Source: Pedobacter psychroterrae
GTDB taxonomy: Bacteria; Bacteroidota; Bacteroidia; Sphingobacteriales; Sphingobacteriaceae
Length of the DNA stretch: 64,000 bases
Reading direction: 5' to 3'
Assembly: GCF_004331695.1 (NCBI RefSeq)
Contig: NZ_SJSL01000006.1
Location: 186,001-250,000, forward strand
Below, piece by piece: positions 1-9,065 of this stretch. The position numbers and the translations under genes were made by a program. The notes beneath the pieces were generated by a model, which was given only the letters and a program-made list of their open reading frames with translations, was not told the DNA's origin and searched no databases. Every line of letters starts with the position of its first letter. Within the stretch, counting starts at the first letter, position 1.

Positions 1-1751
1 AGTTCTATCCCCCGCTCCTGCTTGATAATGGCACGGAGTCCTTCCTTTGTAGTAAATTTTGCAGCATTAGTTGAGTAGTTGGTCCATGATTCTTTTACGC
101 CTGCAAGACCAGCCCTTTCTCTGATTTTGTCAAGGTAGGTAAAAATGTCTTGCTCACCCGGGCCCTTTGCTTCATTTAATGCCTCCGCATACATGAGATA
201 AACCTCTGCAAGTCTGATCTCAGGCCATTCATAGTTTCTAACTGTGTTGGCACTCGCTGAATTTACCAGGTTCCAGTCTACCAGTTTTTTCACAAAATAT
301 CCCGTTTCATTATAGTATCCTTCAGCACCGGAGTTACCTGGTTGGGTATACCTGGCCTGCATGAAGAAAGTCCCGTTGTCTGTTCCATTCGGACTTGGGT
401 TATTGTTGATCATATACCAAACACCCCCGTCAAAACCAAGATCGGCATAAAAACGCGGCTCACGGTCGAAGTTTATCCTGGCAGTCTGGTATCCCTGACT
501 GATGTAAAAACGTTCTTCTGCTACTCCCGTACGCAACTGGTTCTTGTTGACGAAATTATGCGTCTTATCTTCTGTAATCGGCACCCCGTTGTTGGTATAG
601 AAAAGTTCTACCATCTTTAACGGAACGGACAACTGCCCATTTGAATTGTTAGGATTGAAGGCAGTAGTTAAAGCACCCATTGCAGCTCTTTGAAGGTTAC
701 CGGCTGCACTGTTTGATAAACCCCAGATCTTTTCGTTATTCCATCTTTCTGTTATGGCATTTCTGATATTCATTTGCAGGGCAGTAGTATCTGAGATCTT
801 AAAACCAATCGGCTGAAATTTATATAAAACGTGGCCAGCCGTTTCACTTGCGTCTAAAGCCTCTTTTGCTGCAACCGCTGCACGCTCCCATTTAGCCTGC
901 TGAAATGTACTGTTAAACAACAGAACACCCTGATTGTCCTTAAAACCTATGTAATCAGGATTTCCATTAAACAATGGGCTGGCCGCTAACAGAAGCAATT
1001 TTGCCTTGATGGATAGCGAAATAGGTTTTGTAATTCTTCCCAGCTCAGAACCCCTGTCGCCAATGATCAGTGGTAAGTCAACCGTAGCTTCGTCAAGTAA
1101 TTTAGCGATGTAATCTACACATTCATCAAATGGCAAACGCCTTACTTTCATTTCGTCCGTAGACGCAAAAATATCCAGGTTTCCGTCCATTATAGGAATC
1201 GGACCATACATCCGCAATAAATAATAATGGTAAAAAGCCTTCAAAAACTTTGCTTCGCCCAGCCATCTTGCTCTGTCATCGGGAGTGAGGTCCAGCACTT
1301 TGCTATTGTCCGACACGTTTTCAATAAAAATATTGCATTGTCTGATAGCTTTCCATAGACCGGAGCCGCCAGTATTTGCGCCATCCCAGAAGTTCGCGAG
1401 CGGCGAACCGACGTTTTGAGTGCCCAGGGCAATGTCCCATGACATATTGAAATTTTCCAGCGTGCCCCTTCTTGATTTAGGGATCCATATCTCGTCCCCT
1501 CCCAGCAATCCTATATTGGTTGTCGCACCTCCATTTTGAGGCAAATAGGAATAACAGGTAAACAGATACTTCTCTGCCTCATTTCTGCTGGTAAAAGCAT
1601 TATCTATAGTAGCGACATTGTCGGGTACTATATCCAGATACTTTTTACACGAAGAGATTATCAAAAGTACAGGTATCAAGAGCGCTAGCATTTTAAATTG
1701 AGCAATAGGTCTTAAAAAACCCTTTGCTGCATGTTTTATATTATTTTTCAT
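1..1751 (-). CDS. SusD/RagB-family nutrient-binding outer-membrane lipoprotein (partial, C-terminus beyond window)
   Basis: The frame is open on the minus strand from 1751 to the window edge, so about 583 N-terminal residues are present and the C-terminus is missing. The N-terminus is a lipoprotein signal ending in IISSC (Cys35), followed by KKYLDIVPDN, a typical SusD start. Further in are helical TPR-like segments such as GEAKFLKAFYHYY and EIRLAEVYLMYAEALNEA, which are family hallmarks. SusD proteins sit on the cell surface and cap a SusC transporter to capture a glycan, peptide or other ligand; the ligand cannot be read from sequence. It lies 13 bases after the SusC gene and is surely co-transcribed. 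ATG 1751 is preferred over ATG 1757 because AGGAGG lies six bases upstream of 1751 but abuts 1757. Confidence 0.93.
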   Translation of the reverse strand, partial: MKNNIKHAAKGFLRPIAQFKMLALLIPVLLIISSCKKYLDIVPDNVATIDNAFTSRNEAEKYLFTCYSYLPQNGGATTNIGLLGGDEIWIPKSRRGTLENFNMSWDIALGTQNVGSPLANFWDGANTGGSGLWKAIRQCNIFIENVSDNSKVLDLTPDDRARWLGEAKFLKAFYHYYLLRMYGPIPIMDGNLDIFASTDEMKVRRLPFDECVDYIAKLLDEATVDLPLIIGDRGSELGRITKPISLSIKAKLLLLAASPLFNGNPDYIGFKDNQGVLLFNSTFQQAKWERAAVAAKEALDASETAGHVLYKFQPIGFKISDTTALQMNIRNAITERWNNEKIWGLSNSAAGNLQRAAMGALTTAFNPNNSNGQLSVPLKMVELFYTNNGVPITEDKTHNFVNKNQLRTGVAEERFYISQGYQTARINFDREPRFYADLGFDGGVWYMINNNPSPNGTDNGTFFMQARYTQPGNSGAEGYYNETGYFVKKLVDWNLVNSASANTVRNYEWPEIRLAEVYLMYAEALNEAKGPGEQDIFTYLDKIRERAGLAGVKESWTNYSTNAAKFTTKEGLRAIIKQERGIE

Positions 1752-1757
1752 CTTCAT

Positions 1758-1763
1758 CCTCCT
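1758..1763 (-). promoter_or_regulatory. Strong Shine-Dalgarno AGGAGG before the SusD-like gene
   Basis: The minus strand reads AGGAGG here. It is six bases before ATG 1751 and directly adjacent to the other in-frame ATG at 1757, so it decides the start. Full AGGAGG sites are uncommon in Bacteroidota, which usually rely on A-rich leaders. Confidence 0.7.
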
Positions 1764-1764
1764 A

Positions 1765-4700
1765 CTAAAAACCAACATTTAAACCAATATTATAAACCCG
1801 CTGAAGTGGATAATCCAAACCGTTTCCGGCCATCTCAGGATCCCACAGCTTGAAATTACTGAAGGCGAAAAGATTTCTCGCGCTCGCATAAATCCTAAGG
1901 TTGCTGAGTCCGAATCTGGTCAGTAACTTTTCTTTTGGTGTGAATCCAACCTCGACCTGCTGCAGACGCAGAAATGCACCGTCACGCATCCACCAGTTGG
2001 ACCGTACTGTATTATTGGGCGCTAGTACACTGCTTAACCTCGGCCAAAAAGCATATGCATTACGATTGTCCTCTGACCAATGATCGTCAGCGATGGCGCT
2101 TAGCAAGCCGCTTTGGTAGCCACCAGCCTGTACGAATGGTGAAATACCGCTCTGACTGAGGTTATCGAAATTGAAGCCTCCGGAATTGATGAACAGAGAG
2201 GAGCGTGCTGAGCCCTGCATTTGTGCGTTTAAGTCAAAACTTCCTTGAGTAAGAGAGAATCCAAAGCCATAAACAATTTCAGGTGTAGTAGGCAGCCCCA
2301 TGTAAATCCGGTCATCATTATTGATCGCGCCGTCATTATTCATATCACGGTATTTAATATCACCACCTCTTACTGGTACACCGCCCGAGATCGCATTTTG
2401 ATTCGGTGAATTAGCCACCTCGATATCATCCGTGAACAAGCGCTCCGCTACGAAGCCAAGTTGCTGGTCAAAAGAACGGCCAACTCTGCTGAGGTAACTT
2501 GTGCTGGCCGGGTAACTTGGCTCATCAAAAAACAATATCTTATTAGTAGCATACGTCATGGTACCCCTCACTTGCATCCAGGTTTTACGACCAAACGATT
2601 TATTATAATCTGCCTGAAAGTCAATACCCTGGCTCTGAGATTTACCCACATTGGCTACAGCCGATGCAAGCAGACCCATTGTAGTAGGCACAGCACTTCT
2701 GGTCTGAAGTATGTTGGAAGTGGTCTTTCTGTAAGCGTCAATCGTCAGGTTTATGGCGTTAAAAAGGGAGATGTCTGTACCCAGATTGAGCTGTCTTGAA
2801 GTTTCCCAGGTAATCCTGTCGTTTGCATACCTAAGCACAGTTATGCCTGGACGCGTATATAAATTTCCCGGATCTTCACCGAATGATGCACCCGGTCCGT
2901 TATTAAGGTTGACATTTGACAGGTAGAAGAACCTATCGGTATCGCTACCTATAGCATCGTTCCCGTTCATACCATACGTGCCTCTTAATTTAAATTTGCT
3001 GATTACACCTGTCAAAGGTTTAAAGAAAGATTCATTAGACACATTATAGCCAAAACCTATCGCCGGGAAGAAACCATAGCGATTATTGGCGGCAAAACGT
3101 TCTGTTCCGTTGTATCCAAAGTTAAACTCTGTAAGATACTTTTCTTTGTAGCCGTAAGTTACCCTTCCGGAAACACCCAGGTTTCTTTTTGGCAGTGACA
3201 GTTCCAAACTGCCTGCGTTTCCGCTGAGTGAATTTCTCATGGTGGTTACCACCATCGCTCCCAGAGCATGGTCTTCCTTAAACACATTATTGTAGTTTAA
3301 TGCTGTTTCAGTATACAACGCAGATTTTATTTCTTTCAGTCCCTCTCCGTAACTCAGGTATTCACTACCTGTAATTCCGAGTGAGCCCGGGCCACCAGGA
3401 TTGATTGCTGTCAAACTGATTCCCTGACCATCTAATGAATTGGCTGAATAGTAAAATGGATTATATCCACGGCTGATTGAGAATGCAGAATTTCGCTGAA
3501 CATAGCCCATAAACCTAAATTTTAATCCCGGAATGAGCGCTTCCAGATCCTGATGCAGCTCTACTTGAGGTTGCAGATTAGATTTGTTTTCCTCCCGGTA
3601 TCCCTGTACAAGCAGTGCATAAGGATTGTTATATAGTCCGCCACCGAGTGATGATCCCTGAATATAGGGTACTATTGCATTCCCAAACATAGGATGTTTC
3701 AAACCTGTAGAATATTCTGCCGGATACATTGCCGGGAACATCACTGGATTAGCCGCAATAGCAGTCTGGAAAATCTGTTTACCACCACCGAGCGGGCCAT
3801 TATAATCATCAAACTGACCGTACACCCTGACCTCTGCTTTTGTGCTTTTGGTAAACTGAATAGAAACGTTTGACCTAATGGAATAATTTAACAGTTTTAC
3901 GTTATTATTGAAATTATTGAGCTTATCCACTTTATATACACCGTTATCAACATTGAAGGTGCCGGCAATGTAGTACCGTGCTTTGTCGGCACCACCGGAA
4001 ACATTCATATTGTACCGCTGATTGGCCGTATAATCCTTTATGATCTGGTCAATCCAGTTATTGCTTGGATACAAGTAAGGATTTGCACCCGCAGCGGTGC
4101 GGTCAATTTTTGTCTGCGTATATGGCAGGGCCAGTTCATTTCTGGTAAGCGCGGCCTGATTGGCCAGTTTCATATAAGTGATGTTGTCTGCAAACTGAAA
4201 GTTCTCTGTATTACCTGAGACAGTATTTTCAACGCGGAAACCGAATTTCGTTTTTCCCGACTCCCCGACTTTAGTCGTTACCAGAATAATACCGTTGGCA
4301 CCACGTGCCCCATATACTGCCGCTGCTGTTGCATCCTTCAGCACAGAAAAATTAGCAATATCATCTGGTTGAAGTCTTGCCAGGTCATTTTGCGTAGACT
4401 CCACTCCGTCAATCAAGATCAGTGGACTAACCTGCCCGGCGCCAAAGGAACCCAGCCCCCTTACAAAAAAGTTAGCATTATCAGAACCCGGTTCACCGCT
4501 TCGCTGATAAGCGATTACACCGCCCAGGCGACCGGCCAGCATTTGAGTAAGATTACTTGTGGGCCCTTTCAATTCCTTTGGGTTAATTGTGGTCACCGCT
4601 CCAACCATTGTAGTCTTCTTTTGTACACCAAAACCGACGACGGCAACTTCTTCCAGCGCATTGTCATCAGGCATCAGTACTACGTCCAAGACATAATCTC

Positions 4701-5010
4701 CGTTTGACGAAGCTTTCAGGCTCTTGATATCGAACCGCTGTGTTACGAAGCCGACAAATGTGAACACCAGGGTTCCGCTTGTTGGCACATTGAGGCTGTA
4801 ATTTCCATTTCCGTCGGTCGAGGTACCAATGGCTGTGCCATTTACAGCCACGCCGACTCCGGGAACAATGCCTACAGAGTCCCTTACTGAACCCCTGACT
4901 TTCAGTTGCTCCTGAGCAAGCCCCTTTTGGGATATTAAGACCAGTAATACAAGTATGAAAACGTTTGCAAAACTGATTTTCTTTAAAAAAAGATAAAATT
5001 TAAAATTCAT
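1765..5010 (-). CDS. SusC/RagA-family TonB-dependent outer-membrane transporter
   Basis: This 1081-residue protein has a signal peptide (about 1-32, ending GLAQ), a carboxypeptidase D regulatory-like domain (about 37-115), the SusC signature LEEVAVVGFGVQKKTTMVGA, and a plug domain with FVRGLGSF and LILIDGVE. The Sus-type motif ATAAAVYGARGANGIILVTT follows, then a long beta-barrel ending in phenylalanine (NIGLNVGF), the expected outer-membrane insertion signal. It imports the ligand delivered by the SusD partner 13 bases downstream, powered by TonB-ExbBD. The length is normal for the family. The substrate is unknown because no glycoside hydrolase or peptidase lies beside it in the window. The gene upstream on the same strand encodes a membrane receptor with a DNA-binding tail, a candidate regulator. 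Confidence 0.96.
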   Translation of the reverse strand: MNFKFYLFLKKISFANVFILVLLVLISQKGLAQEQLKVRGSVRDSVGIVPGVGVAVNGTAIGTSTDGNGNYSLNVPTSGTLVFTFVGFVTQRFDIKSLKASSNGDYVLDVVLMPDDNALEEVAVVGFGVQKKTTMVGAVTTINPKELKGPTSNLTQMLAGRLGGVIAYQRSGEPGSDNANFFVRGLGSFGAGQVSPLILIDGVESTQNDLARLQPDDIANFSVLKDATAAAVYGARGANGIILVTTKVGESGKTKFGFRVENTVSGNTENFQFADNITYMKLANQAALTRNELALPYTQTKIDRTAAGANPYLYPSNNWIDQIIKDYTANQRYNMNVSGGADKARYYIAGTFNVDNGVYKVDKLNNFNNNVKLLNYSIRSNVSIQFTKSTKAEVRVYGQFDDYNGPLGGGKQIFQTAIAANPVMFPAMYPAEYSTGLKHPMFGNAIVPYIQGSSLGGGLYNNPYALLVQGYREENKSNLQPQVELHQDLEALIPGLKFRFMGYVQRNSAFSISRGYNPFYYSANSLDGQGISLTAINPGGPGSLGITGSEYLSYGEGLKEIKSALYTETALNYNNVFKEDHALGAMVVTTMRNSLSGNAGSLELSLPKRNLGVSGRVTYGYKEKYLTEFNFGYNGTERFAANNRYGFFPAIGFGYNVSNESFFKPLTGVISKFKLRGTYGMNGNDAIGSDTDRFFYLSNVNLNNGPGASFGEDPGNLYTRPGITVLRYANDRITWETSRQLNLGTDISLFNAINLTIDAYRKTTSNILQTRSAVPTTMGLLASAVANVGKSQSQGIDFQADYNKSFGRKTWMQVRGTMTYATNKILFFDEPSYPASTSYLSRVGRSFDQQLGFVAERLFTDDIEVANSPNQNAISGGVPVRGGDIKYRDMNNDGAINNDDRIYMGLPTTPEIVYGFGFSLTQGSFDLNAQMQGSARSSLFINSGGFNFDNLSQSGISPFVQAGGYQSGLLSAIADDHWSEDNRNAYAFWPRLSSVLAPNNTVRSNWWMRDGAFLRLQQVEVGFTPKEKLLTRFGLSNLRIYASARNLFAFSNFKLWDPEMAGNGLDYPLQRVYNIGLNVGF

Positions 5011-5495
5011 AATACTTTTAGTAATTGATTTAGAAGTTATTATTGATCAATAATTTTCAGGCTAAAAATTCCCTTGGCTGGTTAAAGTATGTAGTTACTT
5101 TATATCGGATCAGTACAAAAACTGATCAATGCTATTAAGATTATGCCTGTAAGTAAAGTGTACACAACCAGGGGAACGCGGCGGATTTAAGAATGGTTAG
5201 GTCTAGTTTTGTTCATGTAATTTCGGTTTGGTTTAAATTTGGTTATTAACGAATGTAAAGCTATTGTAATGATAGCATAAGTGCAAGAAAAAAAGATCAC
5301 AACATACTGATAAATAGAATGTTACACCATAACCCAATACGCTTCAGCAACAAGCGGCATTATGCCTTATCCTTGATAATGATACATTTAGAGAATGGAA
5401 AGAATTTATAGCGATACGCTAAAAAAACATTAGAAAAAACAGGCCTGCCTATGTTATTTCTTACAATCGGCATAAATTATCCGGTTTAAGGCATA
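5011..5495 (-). other. 485-base intergenic region upstream of the SusC/SusD pair
   Basis: No credible ORF or RNA gene is seen. The region should hold the SusCD promoter and the 3' end of the receptor transcript. It contains a perfect inverted repeat at 5108-5127 and a small one at 5409-5421 (TAGCG, three bases, CGCTA). I found no convincing TTTG / TAnnTTTG promoter pair on the minus strand. Confidence 0.6.
5108..5127. repeat. Perfect inverted repeat, candidate operator
   Basis: GATCAGT and ACTGATC arms flank a six-base ACAAAA centre. The repeat lies about 100 bases upstream of the SusC start codon, in the gap between SusC and the receptor-regulator gene. It has no T-run and so does not look like a terminator. 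A related TTGATCAA palindrome lies at 5043-5050. Operator function is inference. Confidence 0.45.
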
Positions 5496-7409
5496 TCAAG
5501 ATTCAAAGATTAGCCTGTTCCATCCTCCTTCTCCGGCATTCTTTAGCTCACTTTTTCGCTCTGAAAGTATTTTTTGCATTTTGCTGTTATACGCCCAACA
5601 CGTACTTTGCCGTATTAACAACATCTCAGACAATTTGTATGATGTAATCTTTCCTTTCGTTGAATAGACCAAAAACAACATATAAAATGCTTTATTGATG
5701 GGAATCCTGCTGTTCTGAAAAATGGTATAAGCAATCACTGATTCATCATAACCGCACTTCGTACATCTTCTGCTGAAAGGAAGCGAACCCGAAAGATAAT
5801 GCTCATTACTGCATTTCCTGCAAGCATATCCATTTACCCATTTGAGCTCAGAAAGATATTTAAAGCAGGTTTCCCTGTCAGGATAAATCTTGCTGAACTC
5901 CGCAAAATCAACTTCATGCGACATAACCCTTGCCCTGGTTACTTTTTCAATATTAAGGTGCAGTTCCTGATTATCCTTTTCCAGCATTGCATTCATTAAT
6001 GAAATCTCTTCATTTTGCTTCTCAATAATTGCAGCTTTATCCATCACCTCTTTTGTTCGCTCATCCACCAAACTACTCAGTTCCCTATTTAGCGTATCTT
6101 TCAAACGTTCATTTATTTGGAGCTGGGTGATAATGCGCTTCTGCACCTTTTCTTTCTTCTTTCTCAATGTGCGGATATTATCGCCGATGGCAAAGGATAC
6201 CAATACCATTTCTATTACAAAGCAGATACTTAAACTGTAATGCGAGATCGGTCCATAAGGCAACCAGGGAACGTTGATAAGGACAAGCAATTTTACAAGA
6301 AAACCAAGCAGCAGAAATGAATACCCTATTACAAAAAACTGACCAGGACGATAGCCTCCCTTAAATATATATATACCCGCAGTCAGGGCTACCCCTACAG
6401 GCAGTATTTCTATTATTTTATAAGTAAATAAATGAGGATTATAAATACAGCAAAAGAAAAATCCAGTCCTAAGCACAATTATGAAGATAATAAGCCAATA
6501 AAGTTTTGGGGCTTTACTTCTGACATACAAGAAATTCAAGGTAAAAAGTAAACCAAACAAACTGGTTAAATATAAGGCAGGTCCATAAGCATACCTGTTC
6601 CAATCAGGATAATCAGGCCACAAGTATTGAAACGCTACTCCATCTATACACATTTCGTATAGCCCAATGCTTAAATTATAGAGTACATAATAAAGGTATT
6701 GGATCTGCCTGATAGCTAAATACATCAAAAGATTATACAACCCAAATACGGCAACCATCCCATAAAATAATCCAAAAAGAATATACTCCTTTATTGAATA
6801 CTGGACAAACCAGCGCATATGTCTCAGCACTACGATAACACTCGCCACCTGCGATGACCGGATACTTATATAATAGGTTTTTATTCCGGGTTTTGAATTG
6901 TCAAGATCATACAAGAAATTCTTATGAAGATATTTTCTTTCACTAAACCGGTATTGCGCGCCAAATCTAAAATGCTCGTACTTTCCATTTTGATCTGGGG
7001 CGTAGAAATTTATGTCATCAATTGTCTGATCAAAAAATTCAAGTATCCAATTCTCTTTTGATTGGGGAAGGGATTTTATCTTAATCTTATACCAGTAAAC
7101 AGAATTAGCATTGAAAGTCTTTGGCGTGGAAATTTTGTTTGGTTTAAATTGGGCATCCGTTTCCTGACTTAGGATTTCTTCAAAAGTCAGGGCCCGTGTT
7201 TTATCCTCCAGGCTTTCAATTTCACCATACCTAAAAATATAATGGGGAACATTGTCATCAATAGCATGAACCTGTTGGGCATCCGTATACCTTGCCAGAC
7301 TTAGCAAAATTGTGGTAATGATAAAGAATCTGATCGGTCGCATTGCAAATAAACATAGCCAATAATTTCTTTTATGCTGAACTTTTTTTTTAAAAAAACC
7401 ATTTATCAT
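5496..7409 (-). CDS. 7TMR-DISM membrane receptor fused to an IS1595-type zinc-ribbon/HTH module
   Basis: 637 residues. Residues 23-45 form a signal peptide. Residues about 50-200 resemble the extracellular 7TMR-DISMED2 sensor (FNANSVYWYKIKIKS, then a beta-rich stretch ending in IRSSQ). Residues about 205-412 hold seven or so hydrophobic helices of the 7TMR-DISM type. Residues about 412-490 form a coiled coil (VDERTKEVMDKAAIIEKQ) of the kind that normally leads into a kinase. Instead, residues 500-637 carry a zinc ribbon (Cys530, Cys533, Cys549, Cys552) followed by NSRIPINKAFYMLFLVY and a helix-turn-helix. That order matches the N-terminal part of IS1595-family transposases, with no DDE nuclease. 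I infer a one-component membrane-bound transcription regulator of the adjacent SusCD genes. ATG 7343 is an alternative start, directly at the signal peptide. Confidence 0.8.
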   Translation of the reverse strand: MINGFFKKKVQHKRNYWLCLFAMRPIRFFIITTILLSLARYTDAQQVHAIDDNVPHYIFRYGEIESLEDKTRALTFEEILSQETDAQFKPNKISTPKTFNANSVYWYKIKIKSLPQSKENWILEFFDQTIDDINFYAPDQNGKYEHFRFGAQYRFSERKYLHKNFLYDLDNSKPGIKTYYISIRSSQVASVIVVLRHMRWFVQYSIKEYILFGLFYGMVAVFGLYNLLMYLAIRQIQYLYYVLYNLSIGLYEMCIDGVAFQYLWPDYPDWNRYAYGPALYLTSLFGLLFTLNFLYVRSKAPKLYWLIIFIIVLRTGFFFCCIYNPHLFTYKIIEILPVGVALTAGIYIFKGGYRPGQFFVIGYSFLLLGFLVKLLVLINVPWLPYGPISHYSLSICFVIEMVLVSFAIGDNIRTLRKKKEKVQKRIITQLQINERLKDTLNRELSSLVDERTKEVMDKAAIIEKQNEEISLMNAMLEKDNQELHLNIEKVTRARVMSHEVDFAEFSKIYPDRETCFKYLSELKWVNGYACRKCSNEHYLSGSLPFSRRCTKCGYDESVIAYTIFQNSRIPINKAFYMLFLVYSTKGKITSYKLSEMLLIRQSTCWAYNSKMQKILSERKSELKNAGEGGWNRLIFES

Positions 7410-7469
7410 GAGGATTGTTAATCTTTTAAATTATAGAAAGCTAATTCGCATCCTTAAAAAATAATCCCT

Positions 7470-7658
7470 ATGAAAACGAAAGCTGATCACCATGAACCCC
7501 ATGCCACCAAGTATTCATTTCCTAAAAAACCGGTATACTATTTTCACGCTGATGAAGATTTCAGGGAAGACAGAGATTGGGGCAGAGATAAAGATACAGA
7601 CCTATCGAAAGGAAAATTTGCCATAAGCAGGATAGCCAATAATGGAGTAGTGCAATAA
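7470..7658 (+). CDS. Small hypothetical protein, 62 residues
   Basis: I do not recognise it. The ATG-started frame encodes a very polar peptide, rich in His, Asp, Lys and Arg (DEDFREDRDWGRDKDTD), with no signal peptide or membrane segment. It lies divergent to the receptor gene (60-base gap) and 69 bases before lysine aminotransferase. The polar, aromatic-spiced composition is unlike a random frame, but no TAnnTTTG box or clear ribosome site precedes it, so it may not be a real gene. Confidence 0.35.
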   Translation: MKTKADHHEPHATKYSFPKKPVYYFHADEDFREDRDWGRDKDTDLSKGKFAISRIANNGVVQ

Positions 7659-7673
7659 ACTACCTGGCACATG

Positions 7674-7705
7674 TTGGGTACTTCGTTGGGTTTTGATTAC
7701 TTTTG
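7674..7705 (+). promoter_or_regulatory. Bacteroidota-type promoter for lysine aminotransferase
   Basis: TTG at 7674-7676, 21 bases, then TACTTTTG at 7698-7705, matching the -33 TTTG / -7 TAnnTTTG layout. Transcription would begin near 7712, after the upstream ATG at 7671. This supports ATG 7728 as the real start. Confidence 0.6.
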
Positions 7706-7727
7706 GCAAGTACCTAAACAAGAAACT

Positions 7728-9065
7728 ATGTATCAACTAAATATAAGCCCTGACAAAGTAAATGAGACACTAAGCAAGCATATTTTAGCGGATGGATTTG
7801 ACCTGACCTACGATATCGCGAAAAGCAATGGGGTATATATTTATGATTCTAAAAATAAGCGCACGTTATTAGATTTTTTCACCTGCTTTGCATCTGTTCC
7901 ATTGGGATATAACCATCCAAAGATGATCAATGATGAGGCCTTTAAGGACAATCTTTTACAAGCTGCATTGGCCAATCCTTCCAACTCAGATGTCTATACT
8001 CAGCAATATGCACAATTTGTCGATACATTTTCCAAACATGGTATACCGGACTATCTACCTCATGCATTTTTCATCGCAGGCGGGGGATTAGCCATAGAAA
8101 ATGCGCTTAAGGTAGCTATGGACTGGAAGGTTCAAAAAAACTTTGCCAAAGGATGTAAAGAAGAAAAGGGTTTTAAAGTCCTGCATTTTGAAAAAGCTTT
8201 TCATGGAAGAACCGGCTATACATTAAGCTTAACCAATACCCTTCCTGATAAGACTAAATGGTTCGCTAAGTTTGACTGGCCAAGGGTTTCGACCCCTGTA
8301 TTAAAATTTCCATTGGAAGGAGATAACCTGCATCAGGTACGGAAAACTGAAGAAGAGTCCATAATCCAAATAAAGCAAGCTTTTGCTGACAACAAAGATG
8401 ACATCTGCGCCATAATCATTGAACCTATTCAATCTGAGGGTGGAGATAATCACTTCAGAGAAGAATTCCTGGTCCAACTTAAGGCCCTGGCTGATGAAAA
8501 CGATGCATTTTTAATCTACGATGAAGTGCAGACCGGCGTTGGACTAACCGGCAAATTCTGGTGTCATCAGCATTTTAGTGAAAAGGCACGTCCCGATATT
8601 GTAGCATTTGGTAAAAAAATGCAGGTATGCGGCATATTGGTCGGCAAAAAAGTAGATGAAGTAGAAAACAATGTATTTAAGGTGTCATCAAGGATCAACT
8701 CTACCTGGGGAGGAAATTTGGTAGATATGGTCCGTTCATCGCAAATACTGCAGATTATAGCTGAAGATAATCTTTGTGAAAATGCCGCCATAGTTGGTGA
8801 ATACTTAAAAACCAGGCTGGAACATTTGGCTTCAAAATATAGCCATATGAGCAATGTGCGCGGAAGAGGTCTGCTATGTGCTTTTGATTTTCCGGATAAA
8901 GGCATGCGTGACACTTTTATACAAAAGGGGTTACAGAATAATGTAATGTTCCTTGGTTGCGGTAGCCAGACAATACGGTTCAGGCCATCACTCTGCATGG
9001 AGAAAAAACACATCGATGAGGGTATCGCTGTAATGGAAAAGATACTACCTGAACTGCTTCCTTAA
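7728..9065 (+). CDS. lat: L-lysine 6-aminotransferase (PLP-dependent)
   Basis: 445 residues from ATG 7728; an in-frame ATG at 7671 adds 19 residues that do not look like the family and lies upstream of the likely transcription start. This is a class III aminotransferase. Visible motifs are the cofactor region AFFIAGGGLAIENALK, the Asp region IYDEVQTGVG, the PLP lysine in VAFGKKMQVCG (Lys296/297), and IIEPIQSEGGDNH. FGKK(M/T)QVCG is characteristic of lysine 6-transaminase, which moves the epsilon-amino group of lysine to 2-oxoglutarate and yields allysine (piperideine carboxylate) and glutamate. No dehydrogenase for the next step is adjacent. Its stop codon overlaps the convergent bshB1 stop, with no terminator between them. 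Confidence 0.88.
   Translation: MYQLNISPDKVNETLSKHILADGFDLTYDIAKSNGVYIYDSKNKRTLLDFFTCFASVPLGYNHPKMINDEAFKDNLLQAALANPSNSDVYTQQYAQFVDTFSKHGIPDYLPHAFFIAGGGLAIENALKVAMDWKVQKNFAKGCKEEKGFKVLHFEKAFHGRTGYTLSLTNTLPDKTKWFAKFDWPRVSTPVLKFPLEGDNLHQVRKTEEESIIQIKQAFADNKDDICAIIIEPIQSEGGDNHFREEFLVQLKALADENDAFLIYDEVQTGVGLTGKFWCHQHFSEKARPDIVAFGKKMQVCGILVGKKVDEVENNVFKVSSRINSTWGGNLVDMVRSSQILQIIAEDNLCENAAIVGEYLKTRLEHLASKYSHMSNVRGRGLLCAFDFPDKGMRDTFIQKGLQNNVMFLGCGSQTIRFRPSLCMEKKHIDEGIAVMEKILPELLP

Noticed and set aside
1241..1432. A 63-residue minus-strand ORF within the SusD-like gene
   Set aside because: It lies out of frame inside the open SusD-like frame, which carries clear family motifs.
5409..5421. Small hairpin TAGCG-ATA-CGCTA as a terminator of the receptor gene
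   Set aside because: The A/T run lies on the wrong side for the minus strand, and the stem is only five base pairs.
5496..7409. The zinc-ribbon/HTH end as part of an active insertion sequence fused by an assembly error
   Set aside because: The frame is continuous through a coherent coiled-coil linker and ends in a stop, with no DDE domain, terminal inverted repeats or target duplications around it.
7671..7727. Upstream in-frame ATG extending lysine aminotransferase by 19 residues
   Set aside because: The predicted promoter -7 box (7698-7705) lies inside this stretch, and the added residues are not part of the family.
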